Source: Balneolaceae bacterium
GTDB taxonomy: Bacteria > Bacteroidota > Rhodothermia > Balneolales > Balneolaceae
NCBI GenBank assembly: GCA_034521495.1
Contig: JAXHMK010000019.1
Span: 1-64,000 of the forward strand
Length of the DNA: 64,000 bases
Reading direction: 5' to 3'
The position numbers and the translations under genes were made by a program. Numbering within the stretch: the stretch's first letter is position 1; every line of letters starts with the position of its first letter. Positions 18,375 through 27,628 of this stretch are shown here, one piece after another. Below the pieces are notes generated by a model that worked only from the letters and a program-made list of their open reading frames with translations, had not been told where the DNA came from and did not search any database.

Positions 18375-19632
18375 AATCTATGCACTTATTGTGAAGTGTC
18401 CCCTTGAGGGGCAATGGATGATCAATCTCCCCTCAGGGAGTAGGCTTTGCCGGGAGGGTGTAAACTTCAGAACAAGACTTTGTATCAAACGATCGTCATC
18501 CCCAGTATTTGCTTCCCCTTCGAAGGGAAGCTTGAACCACTTATGATTAAAATTTTGTTTTTAGATAGAGGTATTGGAAAGGTTTTTCAGAGGGTTTGCA
18601 TAATCACAGAGCTATTTTTCCCGAACACTCGGGATGTTAACTCCTCATTGCCCCAAAAGAGATCTCAAGAGGCGTTCAAACAGACGTTATTTTGAGCCTT
18701 TCGTCAAGCTCAAGATAAACGCAGCGGAGCAGCCTGTCCCGAACCATCCTATCGTATGGACACAAGATTGGAATAGAAAAGGAGATCCTTCCTCATCCCG
18801 CCTTGTTTTCTTGCTAAAATGCTTTCTGGCCTGAGCCACTAATTTTGCCCAAAAGCCTATTTTACGAAGTTTTCTTGATCAAAGTAGCCTTGGCGTAGTG
18901 GATAACGTAGTTGAGTGAAGCAACACCATTTCAGAGATGACAGAAAATTTACCTGTAGATCCAACTTTTAATTACAAGTTAGGGCTCTCGTCCTTCGGCC
19001 TTGATGGGTGGAGGAATTGTATGGGTTGCAAAAGAGCACGGGAGAAATCGCTCTGCGCGCTCACCCTGTGAGCATTCGCAGAGTGTACACGTGCGTGCAA
19101 ACCATACCCGGAAGCCATCACAGCCGGGAGGTTTTGCTTACTTTTGGCGGTTCAAAAGTAAGAGGGAAAAATGGTATGAGGCTTTTAAGATATATAAAAA
19201 CGTATTTTATCAATCTGTCATCGGTAGACCCTGACAGTGTTTTTGTGTCTGGTTCGAAGAATCTCCAATCAATTGTAAAAAACTTCGTCAAAGATGGTAT
19301 GTTAAGTTTTTAAGATGTGTCCACACGATAAGAACCATCGGGGAAGTCAACATTTGTCCGGAAACACAAATTCCTCTTTCTTAAAAATAAGCATAGTCAA
19401 TCGGGCAGTCACAAAAAAACGAAAGCATGAAATGATTGAAATGTTTACAATCGCATAAACAGGTTCATCTTGTAAATCATAAAGCACCATACGGAACTGT
19501 CATGAACCTTTTTAGCTTTTGTCATTTTTCCCAATAGCCGTCGGGCCAAGCGGATGTGTAACCTAAAAAATGCTTCAATTCATTAGAGCCAACAATAGCT
19601 TTCTGAATTCAACTGACAAACGGGTTCATTCA
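18375..19632. other. Long intergenic region with short palindromes; no gene
   Basis: About 1.26 kb without a supported gene. GTCCCCTTGAGGGGCAATGG (18395 onward) followed by CTCCCCTCAGGGAG, and CTTCCCCTTCGAAGGGAAG (about 18512), are hairpin-forming palindromes of the dispersed-repeat kind seen elsewhere in the window. The frames at 18447, 18634, 19001 and 19008 have no recognisable product and look like repeat-derived noise. Confidence 0.45.
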
Positions 19633-20229
19633 CTAATTTTCGAGGAGTGCTACTACTTCGCTATGACCGTTATTCCTGGCAAAATCTGCGGCTGATTCAC
19701 CATCAGAATCCAGTAAGCTGACATCAGCATTGTAATCGAGCAGAACTTCAATGACTTCAACATTTCCCTCGGCTGCTGCATACATCAGCGGCGTCCATCC
19801 TTCAACAGAATCTTTGATATTGGGATCGGCTCCGTTTTCAAGCAGAAGCTCAACCGTTTCGGGAAATGGGCCGCTTGCAGCAAACATCAGCGGAGTGCGT
19901 CCCTCACTGTTTTGATTTTGAACCACTGCTCCCTGCTCAATCAGAAATTCAACAATTTCGGAATGGCCGTTGAATGAAGCAAACATCAAAGCCGTCCGCT
20001 CGAGCTGATCTCCTTCCTCAATATTCACACCCGAATCAACAATTTGACGAACCTGGTCCAGATCACCCTGCAAAGAAGCGTTTCGCAAGTCTTCAGCAGT
20101 GTAGGTTGTTCTGTTTTGAGGTTCTGTTTGAGAGGTAGTGCTTTGCGACTGTTCAGAACGATCATTTGATGAGCAGCCAGCCAGTAGAACTAATAACGTA
20201 AACGTGTATAGAAGTATATTTTTCATCAT
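19633..20229 (-). CDS. Ankyrin-repeat lipoprotein
   Basis: This 198-residue lipoprotein has a signal peptide ending in the lipobox LLAGC (Cys about 19), then a Ser/Gln/Thr-rich linker. About four ankyrin repeats follow: DLRNASLQGDLDQVRQIVDS, QLERTALMFASFNGHSEIVE, RTPLMFAASGPFPETVELLL, GWTPLMYAAAEGNVEVIEVL, and a capping DGESAADFARNNGHSEV. Ankyrin arrays bind proteins, so this is probably an envelope scaffold or inhibitor. It is about 65 bp downstream of the PARG-type gene on the same strand and may share its transcript. Confidence 0.88.
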   Translation of the reverse strand: MMKNILLYTFTLLVLLAGCSSNDRSEQSQSTTSQTEPQNRTTYTAEDLRNASLQGDLDQVRQIVDSGVNIEEGDQLERTALMFASFNGHSEIVEFLIEQGAVVQNQNSEGRTPLMFAASGPFPETVELLLENGADPNIKDSVEGWTPLMYAAAEGNVEVIEVLLDYNADVSLLDSDGESAADFARNNGHSEVVALLEN

Positions 20230-20293
20230 GGGTTAAAAATACATCATTCATGAATCTTTCAAAGCATTGAAAGAGGATTTTTCAAACACTACC

Positions 20294-21136
20294 CTATTTC
20301 CCGAACATTTCATGGAACGGCCGGATCGTACTTTTGTCTTCGGAAGAATCCAGAACCGAAAACAACACCTTTTGAAAACAGTTGTGAAATGCACCGGTTT
20401 GGCCGATATGATTCCGAAAGATTTTCGCCACGGTTTCAGGATCATTTTGAAATACGCCACACCCCCACGCTCCGAGAACAAGAGCATCGCATCCGTGATG
20501 AGCGGCAAGAGCCAGTATTTTTGAACTACGCTCCCGCAGAACGTATTCTATTTTCGAAATGTTTTCAGGCTCATTTTGCTCTACCGCCCCGGCATTTGGC
20601 GCCGGACTGGTGATAAAATGAACCGTATAAAATTCTTCCAGCAGCGCGCCGTCATCGGTTCGAAAGACAGGACAGCCGGGCGACCAGATCATCCGGTCGG
20701 AATACAACGTACTCCGGTGCGACCGGTGATATTCATAAAACGATGGACAATACTTCAAACTGAAATATAACCCGGAACTCCGGGCCAGGCTCTCTTCCTG
20801 TGCCTGAGCTCCTTTCAGAAATCCGCCTCCCGGATTGCGGGCCGAAGCAAAGTTGAGCACGCCGATATTTTCAAACTTCTCTTCCTGAGCGAGGCGTCGA
20901 CTGCCCTGCAGTGTGGTTTCATTGCGGACTTCAAATCGTGTTTCGGTCCTTCCCGAAATCGGATTTTTCAGTACTGTCTGGAACATCGCCTCCAGCTGTT
21001 CCGGGGTATAACACTCCGTGTGCTCCAGGCAGAACTGTAACTGTTCGGAAATATCAACTGTCTGTCCCTTCGGCGATCTGTATTTTTCCCGTTCCAGAAT
21101 TTGCAGGGTACGACGCGCAATCTCTTTTTTATTCAT
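20294..21136 (-). CDS. PARG-type poly(ADP-ribose) glycohydrolase (TIGR02452 family)
   Basis: This 280-residue cytoplasmic macrodomain-fold protein carries the PARG signature GGGFLKGAQAQEE (103-115), in which the paired glutamates hydrolyse ADP-ribose linkages. It is preceded by VLNFASARNPG and followed by LARSSGLYFSL. The C-terminal LVLGAWGCGVFQNDP is the other conserved phosphate-binding loop. Length matches the bacterial family. It should remove ADP-ribose from protein or nucleic acid. No ADP-ribosyltransferase is encoded nearby, so its substrate is either made elsewhere or introduced by phage or competitor toxins (inference). Confidence 0.92.
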   Translation of the reverse strand: MNKKEIARRTLQILEREKYRSPKGQTVDISEQLQFCLEHTECYTPEQLEAMFQTVLKNPISGRTETRFEVRNETTLQGSRRLAQEEKFENIGVLNFASARNPGGGFLKGAQAQEESLARSSGLYFSLKYCPSFYEYHRSHRSTLYSDRMIWSPGCPVFRTDDGALLEEFYTVHFITSPAPNAGAVEQNEPENISKIEYVLRERSSKILALAAHHGCDALVLGAWGCGVFQNDPETVAKIFRNHIGQTGAFHNCFQKVLFSVLDSSEDKSTIRPFHEMFGK

Positions 21137-21205
21137 ATCACTGTTCAGATTTTATCTATTCCACTGCCGGTAAAGTTGAATAATAATGAATGGTAATATC
21201 CTTGA

Positions 21206-22819
21206 CTATTCCTCAAACCCGCTTCCCCACCAATTATTGCCGGGTGAGTAATCCGGCGATAAATAATCCAGACGCTGCTCTTCCAGCCGGGGCAATAGTT
21301 CATTTTCAACCGATTCCAGGTGACGCGCTTCCGCTTCCGGGTCATATAGTGGATCTGCCATTGGAAAGGTTGCATTGGTCATTTCAAGGTAATTTGACAG
21401 CTCGTTTCCAAGTCGCTCGGCAATGTCAGGGTGATTTGCATAAACATCCTCCTGTTCATAAACATCTGAATTCAGATCATATAAAACCTCTGTACTATCT
21501 GCGTGGTAACGAATCAGTTTCCAGCGACCGTCCCGAACAACAGATGAGGGCCTGCCTCCCTGGTTTCCATAATGTGGATAATGCCAAAAGAGCAACCGAT
21601 CATCAATTTCTCCGCCATCCAGAAGCGGTTTAAGACTTACACCGTCAACGTGCTCATTGGGACGCAGATCGGCACCCACTAAATCCAGGATAGTTGGATA
21701 AAAATCAGTACCGGTTACAGGTGTATCATTTTCATCCCCCTGAAGATTCAACCACGGCACATTAATGAAGTATGGAACTTTGAGACCGCCTTCATACTGT
21801 GTCCCCTTTCCACCTCTCAGCGGTTTATTGGAGGTCGCATAATCATCGCCGGCGGCAACTCCACCATGGTCGGATGTAAAAATGACAATCGTTTCATCAT
21901 CAACTCCCGCCTCCTCAAGTGTTTTCAAGACCTGTCCAACTGCATCGTCCATATGCTGAACCAATCCGGCATAAACAGGGTTATCCTGCACCGTTCGAAT
22001 CGGCAGAAAATATCCCATCTCAAATCCGTTTTCCGCAATGCCCAGGCGCTCCGCTTTATCTCTATATTTCTGCCAATAGGCCTCCGTTGTTTGAATGGGA
22101 GCATGAACTGCATAAAACGAGAGAAATGCTAAAAACGGCCTTTTAGAGTTCTTTCTGATAAAATCGGAAGTTTCCTTTGCCAGTTTTTCGGAATAGCTCA
22201 TCCCGATTTCATCCGGGTAATCCTCCATTTTGGGATTGTTGAAGGGGGAAAAATAACCGCCAGTGTAGGGCCCGCCTGCCTCAAAACCTCCCTCATTATA
22301 ATCAAATCCATGATTTTCGGGATACGACCCTTCACTGCCCAAATGCCATTTTCCGGCATAAAATGTGGTGTATCCTTCGGTTTTAAGTGCTTCAGGAAGA
22401 ACAGTATAAGTATGAGGTAATGATCGCTGATAATCAGGAGGTAGGAGTTTGGTATGTCTTCCACTTTCTCTCCACTCTTCACCCACAGGAGCACCAATCC
22501 AATCTGTAATTCCGTGTCGCGTGGTATTTTTACCGGACATAATGCTGGCCCGGGCCGGACTGCAAACCCTGGCTGAGGCATATCCCTGTGTAAAAATCAT
22601 ACTTTGGGAAGCCAGTGAATCGAGATGGGGCGTTTCGTAATAATCACTGCCAAAAGCACTCATATCGTGGGCACCGTAATCGTCTGCGATGATGAATAAT
22701 ACGTTTGGTTTTTGGGGAGGAGTATTGAGGCTTTCTTCTGTACACGACATTACAATAATTCCGAATGTCAAAACAAAAAACAAAGGGGCCTTTTTTAAAA
22801 ACGTATCACGCATAAACAT
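21206..22819 (-). CDS. Sulfatase lipoprotein (formylglycine-dependent)
   Basis: An S1-type sulfatase. An ATG at 22897 is possible, but residues from there are not signal-like; the start at 22819 gives a lipoprotein signal ending VMSC. Formylglycine motif VCSPARASIMSGK (Cys about 86 from the chosen start), metal-site NVLFIIADDYG and IVIFTSDHGG, and GGKGTQYEGGLKVPYFI are all present, so it looks active. Length (about 537 residues) is normal. It probably desulfates a host or algal polysaccharide at the cell surface or in the periplasm. The GH20 hexosaminidase lies upstream in the same direction. Confidence 0.93.
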   Translation of the reverse strand: MFMRDTFLKKAPLFFVLTFGIIVMSCTEESLNTPPQKPNVLFIIADDYGAHDMSAFGSDYYETPHLDSLASQSMIFTQGYASARVCSPARASIMSGKNTTRHGITDWIGAPVGEEWRESGRHTKLLPPDYQRSLPHTYTVLPEALKTEGYTTFYAGKWHLGSEGSYPENHGFDYNEGGFEAGGPYTGGYFSPFNNPKMEDYPDEIGMSYSEKLAKETSDFIRKNSKRPFLAFLSFYAVHAPIQTTEAYWQKYRDKAERLGIAENGFEMGYFLPIRTVQDNPVYAGLVQHMDDAVGQVLKTLEEAGVDDETIVIFTSDHGGVAAGDDYATSNKPLRGGKGTQYEGGLKVPYFINVPWLNLQGDENDTPVTGTDFYPTILDLVGADLRPNEHVDGVSLKPLLDGGEIDDRLLFWHYPHYGNQGGRPSSVVRDGRWKLIRYHADSTEVLYDLNSDVYEQEDVYANHPDIAERLGNELSNYLEMTNATFPMADPLYDPEAEARHLESVENELLPRLEEQRLDYLSPDYSPGNNWWGSGFEE

Positions 22820-22965
22820 TTTTCTCGTTTTCGAATTAATCTGATTCTTTTGAGGTGTAGGGATGGGGTTCGAAGCAGAGCCATCCAAGGATTTCACATA
22901 TGTATTCAGGGAAAAAAGTAATCACTTCAAATTCTGAAAAGTTTTCAATTCGTTTTTTTAATATC

Positions 22966-23324
22966 TATTACCGTCCGCTTTAGCTGACGGAGAATAAAGG
23001 AACATTAGAAGTCAGTGGCTTTAGCCACATTTGATTTGTAAAACGATCTTTTTTACGAGGTAAACTTAATCCCTTTATACTGCTCCAGCCATTTTTTTCT
23101 AAAAACTCATCGACCTCCTCTTTGAAGGATACCTTCCTGAGATGCTCTTGCGGGGAGTAGATATATGTTCGTCCTATTTGAGGAGTTTTTTTACCCCTTC
23201 TTTTAGTCCGAATCTAATAATGCCTCTTCCAGTTTACATTAATTTTTGAATGACATGAGTCATGTGGCTAAAGCCACACCTGTTTAAGAATCTCCCTGTC
23301 CGTCAGCTAAAGCAGACGGTAATA
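22966..23324. repeat. 359-bp element bounded by 26-bp terminal inverted repeats with nested inner hairpins
   Basis: The outer arms at 22966-22991 and 23299-23324 match as reverse complements in 25 of 26 positions (TATTACCGTC on the outside). The inner arms at about 23015-23029 and 23263-23277 share GTGGCTTTAGCCACA in inverted orientation. The core holds a minus-strand protein-like frame reading RTYIYSPQEHLRKVSFKEEV and FLEKNGW, with no family recognised. The architecture suggests a MITE, or a BIME-like pair of REP sequences around a decayed core. Confidence 0.8.
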
Positions 23325-23507
23325 AATACTTATTTCTCTTACCTGCGATTTTCTTGTAACCTCGCAACATCTCTTCCTGAAATATAGCGAGGAGACCTTC
23401 AGTTCCTCAAACCGCTAAACACAAGTACGGGTCAAACCCTTGGAAGGTTAAAGCACCTTCAGCAGTTTATTTTCAGGGTCCATTTCAACATGCTTCAAAG
23501 CAGGATT

Positions 23508-24617
23508 TTACTCTACGTCTAATTGATTAATCTCATCATACATCGTTTTAAATGTATTCCATTGGGTGCTGTCACCGCGCTCCTCATCCAGTCGTTCTTC
23601 GTAATATGCATCCATAAAATCACCCGCTCCCGACCAAATTGTCTGCATAACACCGTAATATCGATCTTTCATTTCATCTGTGGATTGATCTCTAAATCTC
23701 AGCATATCCTCCACCTGCTTCACAGCTACATCGGGAGTTCTCCAGGGGCATGATATCACCCGAAATCCCTTCATCGCAAAATAAGCTGCTGTGGGATAAG
23801 CGGTTTCATAGTGCCAGTCGTTAATCACCACATCTTTTGGAATCAGATCAACAGCACGATATGTATTATTCATACTCGCTTCCCACATACCAATACCCGT
23901 TGTTTTTCCATCGATAAGCCGGTCGCCCCAGATCCAAAGTTCTACTCCCTGGTCTGCAAGATGATTTCTGATTTTGGTCACCTCACCGGCGTACAACTCC
24001 GCTTTATCTCTGCCGTGGCAACGCGGACACTGCTCATGCCCAATGTAAAAAACCTCGTCCATGCCTGCGTGAAAGGCATCTGCTTCAAACACCTCCACAA
24101 TCTCATCCACAATATCAAAAACCACATCGTGGACGTCGGGATGCAGCGGGCAGTAGCTTTTGCAGTACAATCCATCCTCATTCGGCCATTCGTACTCCTC
24201 CGGCATTTCGATGTCGGGTGTTTCGTCGAACTCCGGGTATTCCTCAAGCAGGTTTTCGAGATCTCCAGCCCAGGATTGATGACCCAACAAATTCACCTGT
24301 GGAATGAGCCGGATTCCATTTCTATTACCGGCAGCAACCAGTTTTTTTACATCCCGTTTAGAGAGAGCTATCGAATCTTGAAGCTCCGGACGGCTTTCAT
24401 ACTGATAGTTATAATCGACCCGTAATACCAATGTATTTACATTTCTGGGAGCCAATTCCTCGTCCATAAATTTTACAAACCGATCTACTTCATCAACTTG
24501 CGGAGCCGCAATGGCAAATCCGCGAACCGTCAGGAGGCTGTCCAGGGGTTGTTGGGCAAACAGATTGGTTGAAATTAACAGAAGTAACGGTATGAACAGG
24601 GAAACAAGTTTTTTCAT
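23508..24617 (-). CDS. Exported glycoside hydrolase family 20-type beta-N-acetylhexosaminidase
   Basis: This 369-residue protein has a type I signal peptide (cleavage after LFAQ). It folds as a GH20-like TIM barrel: early strands TLVLRVDYNYQY and GIRLIPQVNLLGHQ, and the catalytic Asp-Glu pair in AFHAGMDEVFYIG (D187, E188), as in substrate-assisted GH20 enzymes. Later strands show LWIWGDRL and TIWSGAGDFMDAYY. A CPRCHGRD segment follows the active-site strand. It lacks the usual N-terminal GH20b domain, so it is a compact member. It probably releases terminal HexNAc, working beside the downstream sulfatase. Confidence 0.82.
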   Translation of the reverse strand: MKKLVSLFIPLLLLISTNLFAQQPLDSLLTVRGFAIAAPQVDEVDRFVKFMDEELAPRNVNTLVLRVDYNYQYESRPELQDSIALSKRDVKKLVAAGNRNGIRLIPQVNLLGHQSWAGDLENLLEEYPEFDETPDIEMPEEYEWPNEDGLYCKSYCPLHPDVHDVVFDIVDEIVEVFEADAFHAGMDEVFYIGHEQCPRCHGRDKAELYAGEVTKIRNHLADQGVELWIWGDRLIDGKTTGIGMWEASMNNTYRAVDLIPKDVVINDWHYETAYPTAAYFAMKGFRVISCPWRTPDVAVKQVEDMLRFRDQSTDEMKDRYYGVMQTIWSGAGDFMDAYYEERLDEERGDSTQWNTFKTMYDEINQLDVE

Positions 24618-24790
24618 CGATCAATAATTTTTGTTATAAATACGTAGATGAAAAATAACAGCCTGTTTCAATTATTCCAGTTTGATTCACTTTCAGTCAT
24701 TTTTTGGAACTGGTTCCAATATATCGGATATTCATAGCCCTGAAATTTTGGCGCTGCTTCGCTTTGTATCAAATCTTTTTCTCATTTCCT

Positions 24791-24840
24791 TGTTCCGAAG
24801 GTCTCCTTCGGAACATTGCCCTTGGAAGCTCTGCTTCTGG
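24791..24840 (+). repeat. GTTCCGAAGG dispersed repeat, copy A
   Basis: TGTTCCGAAGGTCTCCTTCG begins the unit, which continues to GAAGCTCTGCTTCTGG. It holds two hairpins: TTCCGAAGG/CCTTCGGAA and GAAGC/GCTTC. Similar units lie at 24892, 30530, 30967 and 31238. Confidence 0.75.
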
Positions 24841-24891
24841 TAAAATATCCATAGTGTTTAATTCCTTTTTATCTATTGGTGTGATAGTTGA

Positions 24892-24941
24892 GTAGAAGCG
24901 GAGTTTCGGGTTGGCGTTCCGAAGGAGGACCTTCGGAACGA
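24892..24941 (-). repeat. GTTCCGAAGG dispersed repeat, copy B (inverted)
   Basis: This is the same unit as copy A on the opposite strand: GTAGAAGCGGAGTTTCGGG, then GCGTTCCGAAGGAGGACC. With copy A it forms an inverted pair 51 bp apart. Confidence 0.75.
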
Positions 24942-25026
24942 GTGAAGTGAACGAAGAGCAACAATAATAGAACAGATAGGAATGAGGCAGTTGAAATGTA
25001 CTTATCCTTCATGATAGAATCGGATC

Positions 25027-26592
25027 TTAAGCAATCGAATCTTTAGAAAACTCCCCATCCACCAGCCGCCAGATGCCTCTTGGATTCTCATCTTTCAGTT
25101 CATCCGGCAGGGTAATATTGGGAAAATCCTGGTAACAGACCGGGCGGGCAAATCGCCGGATTGCGGTAGTTCCGACGGATGTACTTCGGCTGTCGGTTGT
25201 GGCGGGAAACGGTCCGCCGTGAATCATGGCATGGCAGACACGGACACCTGTTGGGTAGCCGTTAAAAATAATTCGTCCCACTTTTTGCTCGAGGATTTCA
25301 ATCAGTTCTGAATATTCGGCCAGATCTTCCTCTGTTCCATGAATAGTGGCCGTTAAGTGTCCCCGCAACCGCTGGGCTGCCTGGATCAACTCCTCTTTTC
25401 CTGAAGATGAAACCAGCACTGTGGACGGGCCAAATACTTCTTCCTCTACCTCCTGGTTCTTAAAATAAACGGATGCTGATGCCCGAAGTAATGCAGACGA
25501 TCCCCTGTATCCATTTTCATCGTCATCGCCTTTTGCCAGAACTTCTATCCCTTCAATTTTGGAGAGTTTTTCAAGGCCGGATTGATAATTTTTCTGAATT
25601 CCTTCATTCAACATCACTCCTGCCGACACACGTTTCATCCGTTCTGTAAGTTCAGATTGAAAGGAATCAGCATCTTCGGTTTCCTGGTGAAACACGAGTC
25701 CGGGATTGGTACAAAACTGCCCAACTCCCAGCGAAACCGATCCGGTGAGTTCTTCAGCAAGAGATTCTTTTCGTTCTTTCAATGCACCGGGCAGAATAAA
25801 AACGGGATTTGTACTCCCCATTTCGGCATAGACGGGAATGGGTTCGGGGCGTTTATTGGCTTCCTCAAACAGAGCCGTTCCGCCTCCGTATGATCCGGTA
25901 AATCCAACAGCCTTAATTTTCGGATGACGCACAATGGCCAGTCCGGCCTCATGAGAAGTCCCGTGAACCATCGAAAAAACACCATCCGGCATTCCGGTTT
26001 TCTCAGCGGCCTTTAAAATAGCTTCAGCCACCAACTCACACGTTCCCGGGTGCGAGGGATGAGCTTTCACCACAATCGGGCATCCGGCAGCCAGCGCCGA
26101 CGCTGTATCTCCGCCGGCAACTGAAAAGGCAAGCGGAAAATTGCTGGCACCAAATACACCAACAGGTCCGAGTGCTTTTCGCATGCTGCGAACGTCAGGT
26201 TCACCGGTATCAATTCGGGCATCCACCCATGAACCATCGCGAACCACATCAGCAAAAAGTTTGAGTTGATTCACGGTTCTGCCGCGCTCTCCGGTTAATC
26301 GCCCTTCCGAAAGGCCCGATTCTTTCATACACCGGTCGATCAGCTCATCACCCAGCGCCATGATCTCATCTCCAATGGCATCCAGGAAATCCGCTCTTTC
26401 TCCTGCACTCTTTTTGCTGTATTTGGGAAATGCATCTGCGGCCTTCTCCGCTGCATGATTCACTTCTCCCTCTGTAGCCTCATGAAAAGCCGGGTCTAAT
26501 GAATCTTTTGTTGCGGGATTTACCGCCTGGAATGTGTCTTTGTTATCTGCTGATTTTTCGTTTCCAATAAAATTTTGTCCTGTAAGAGCCAT
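25027..26592 (-). CDS. Alpha-ketoglutaric semialdehyde dehydrogenase (NADP-type aldehyde dehydrogenase)
   Basis: This 521-residue ALDH superfamily enzyme is of the KGSADH group. Catalytic Glu257 sits in VYAEMGSTNP and nucleophile Cys294 in GVGQFCTNPG; VGVFGASNFPLAFS and VGFTGSYGGG are cofactor-binding blocks. Members oxidise 2,5-dioxopentanoate to alpha-ketoglutarate, the last step of oxidative pentose or sugar-diacid pathways. The stop of the adjacent FAH-family dehydratase lies one base from its ATG, so the two enzymes are coupled: the dehydratase would produce exactly the semialdehyde this enzyme consumes. Confidence 0.9.
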   Translation of the reverse strand: MALTGQNFIGNEKSADNKDTFQAVNPATKDSLDPAFHEATEGEVNHAAEKAADAFPKYSKKSAGERADFLDAIGDEIMALGDELIDRCMKESGLSEGRLTGERGRTVNQLKLFADVVRDGSWVDARIDTGEPDVRSMRKALGPVGVFGASNFPLAFSVAGGDTASALAAGCPIVVKAHPSHPGTCELVAEAILKAAEKTGMPDGVFSMVHGTSHEAGLAIVRHPKIKAVGFTGSYGGGTALFEEANKRPEPIPVYAEMGSTNPVFILPGALKERKESLAEELTGSVSLGVGQFCTNPGLVFHQETEDADSFQSELTERMKRVSAGVMLNEGIQKNYQSGLEKLSKIEGIEVLAKGDDDENGYRGSSALLRASASVYFKNQEVEEEVFGPSTVLVSSSGKEELIQAAQRLRGHLTATIHGTEEDLAEYSELIEILEQKVGRIIFNGYPTGVRVCHAMIHGGPFPATTDSRSTSVGTTAIRRFARPVCYQDFPNITLPDELKDENPRGIWRLVDGEFSKDSIA

Positions 26593-26593
26593 A

Positions 26594-27433
26594 TTACGAT
26601 GCGACTTTGTTAATTAAGATTCCAATGGGTTGAATGGTAATTTGAATTTCGTCACCTGCCTGGAGTGTAAAATCTTTTCCGGGCACAATTCCGGTTCCGG
26701 TCATTAATAAACTTCCAAATGGAAATGAGCACTCCCGGTACAGATATCCTACCAATTCTTCAAATTCCCGTTTTATCTGGTCGATTCCAATTTCATCCGA
26801 AAATATATCTTCTCCATTCCGAATAATTTCTATTTCAACTTTTGTACTCTCCGGCAACGGTTCATCCGTCACATAAATACAGGGGCCAACAGCGGCTGAA
26901 CCATCGTAAGATTTGGCCTGCGGCAGGTATAGCGGATTTTCTCCCTCGATACTTCGCGAACTCATATCATTGCCAATGGTGTATCCCACAATCTTCTGGT
27001 TTGATGTAATTACCAGTGTGAGTTCCGGTTCGGGGACATCCCAGGTGGAATCTTTTCGAATTCGAACTTCTTCTCCTGAACCCACACATCGGTGACGATT
27101 TGATTTAAAAAACAACTCGGGCCGATCAGCCACATACACCCGCGCATAAAAATCTCCGCCACCGGCCTCTTTCGATTCCTCCTGCCGGCCCAGCTTGCTG
27201 TTGTAGTAGGTTACCCCGCTGGCCCAGATCTCTTGATTCTGAATGGGTGGTTGCAATTCGTTCTCAATGAAACTCTTTGCATCTTCGATCGGATTTCGGG
27301 ATCGAATTACCTTTTCTGCTTTCGCAAGCAGATCATCATCATTGACAAATGAATCCCAATCTTCATTCTCAAGAAGATAAAATGAATCATTTTTGTTGAT
27401 AAGAATACCGCTATCGGTCTTGTAAATTTTCAT
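26594..27433 (-). CDS. FAH-family 2-keto-3-deoxy-aldonate dehydratase (2-dehydro-3-deoxy-D-arabinonate dehydratase-like)
   Basis: This 279-residue protein belongs to the fumarylacetoacetate hydrolase superfamily. Family blocks are IWASGVTYYNSKLGRQEES, FYARVYVADRPELFFKSN, WDVPEPELTLVI (metal-binding Glu pair), YTIGNDMSSRSIEGENPLYL and the C-terminal LMTGTGIVPGKDFTLQAGD. The pattern YTIGND-SSR-IEGENPLYLPQAK is that of KdaD-type dehydratases, which convert 2-keto-3-deoxy-pentonate to alpha-ketoglutarate semialdehyde. The next gene is the matching semialdehyde dehydrogenase. Specificity for arabinonate, xylonate or another acid cannot be read from sequence. Confidence 0.85.
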   Translation of the reverse strand: MKIYKTDSGILINKNDSFYLLENEDWDSFVNDDDLLAKAEKVIRSRNPIEDAKSFIENELQPPIQNQEIWASGVTYYNSKLGRQEESKEAGGGDFYARVYVADRPELFFKSNRHRCVGSGEEVRIRKDSTWDVPEPELTLVITSNQKIVGYTIGNDMSSRSIEGENPLYLPQAKSYDGSAAVGPCIYVTDEPLPESTKVEIEIIRNGEDIFSDEIGIDQIKREFEELVGYLYRECSFPFGSLLMTGTGIVPGKDFTLQAGDEIQITIQPIGILINKVAS

Positions 27434-27628
27434 CGGCTTTTATCTATTTCATCATTTAACTGTTTAACTCATAAGTGAGCTTTGAGGACTATATTCCGTC
27501 TTCGCTCCACTCAAAATGACGTCTGTTTGAGAGCCCCATTGGGATTCCTTCGGGCAATGAGGCTGTATACCGAATGAAGACGAAAACTATTGCTCAGATT
27601 CATAAACACCCATAAATAACTCCCATTT

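Larger units (their letters stand above)
24618..25026. other. Intergenic gap carrying an inverted pair of dispersed repeats
   Basis: The 409-bp gap has no gene. It contains two copies of the GTTCCGAAGG repeat in opposite orientation, listed separately (24791-24840 and 24892-24941). The frame at 24704-24895 is made of this repeat sequence. Confidence 0.5.

Noticed and set aside
18447-19313. Plus-strand frames of 66 to 101 codons in the 18.4-19.6 kb gap
   Set aside because: They run through palindromic repeats, overlap each other in different frames and show no protein-like composition.
20229-20294. PARG plus ankyrin lipoprotein as a toxin-antitoxin pair
   Set aside because: No ADP-ribosyltransferase is present; the ankyrin protein is a lipoprotein in a different compartment from the cytoplasmic PARG.
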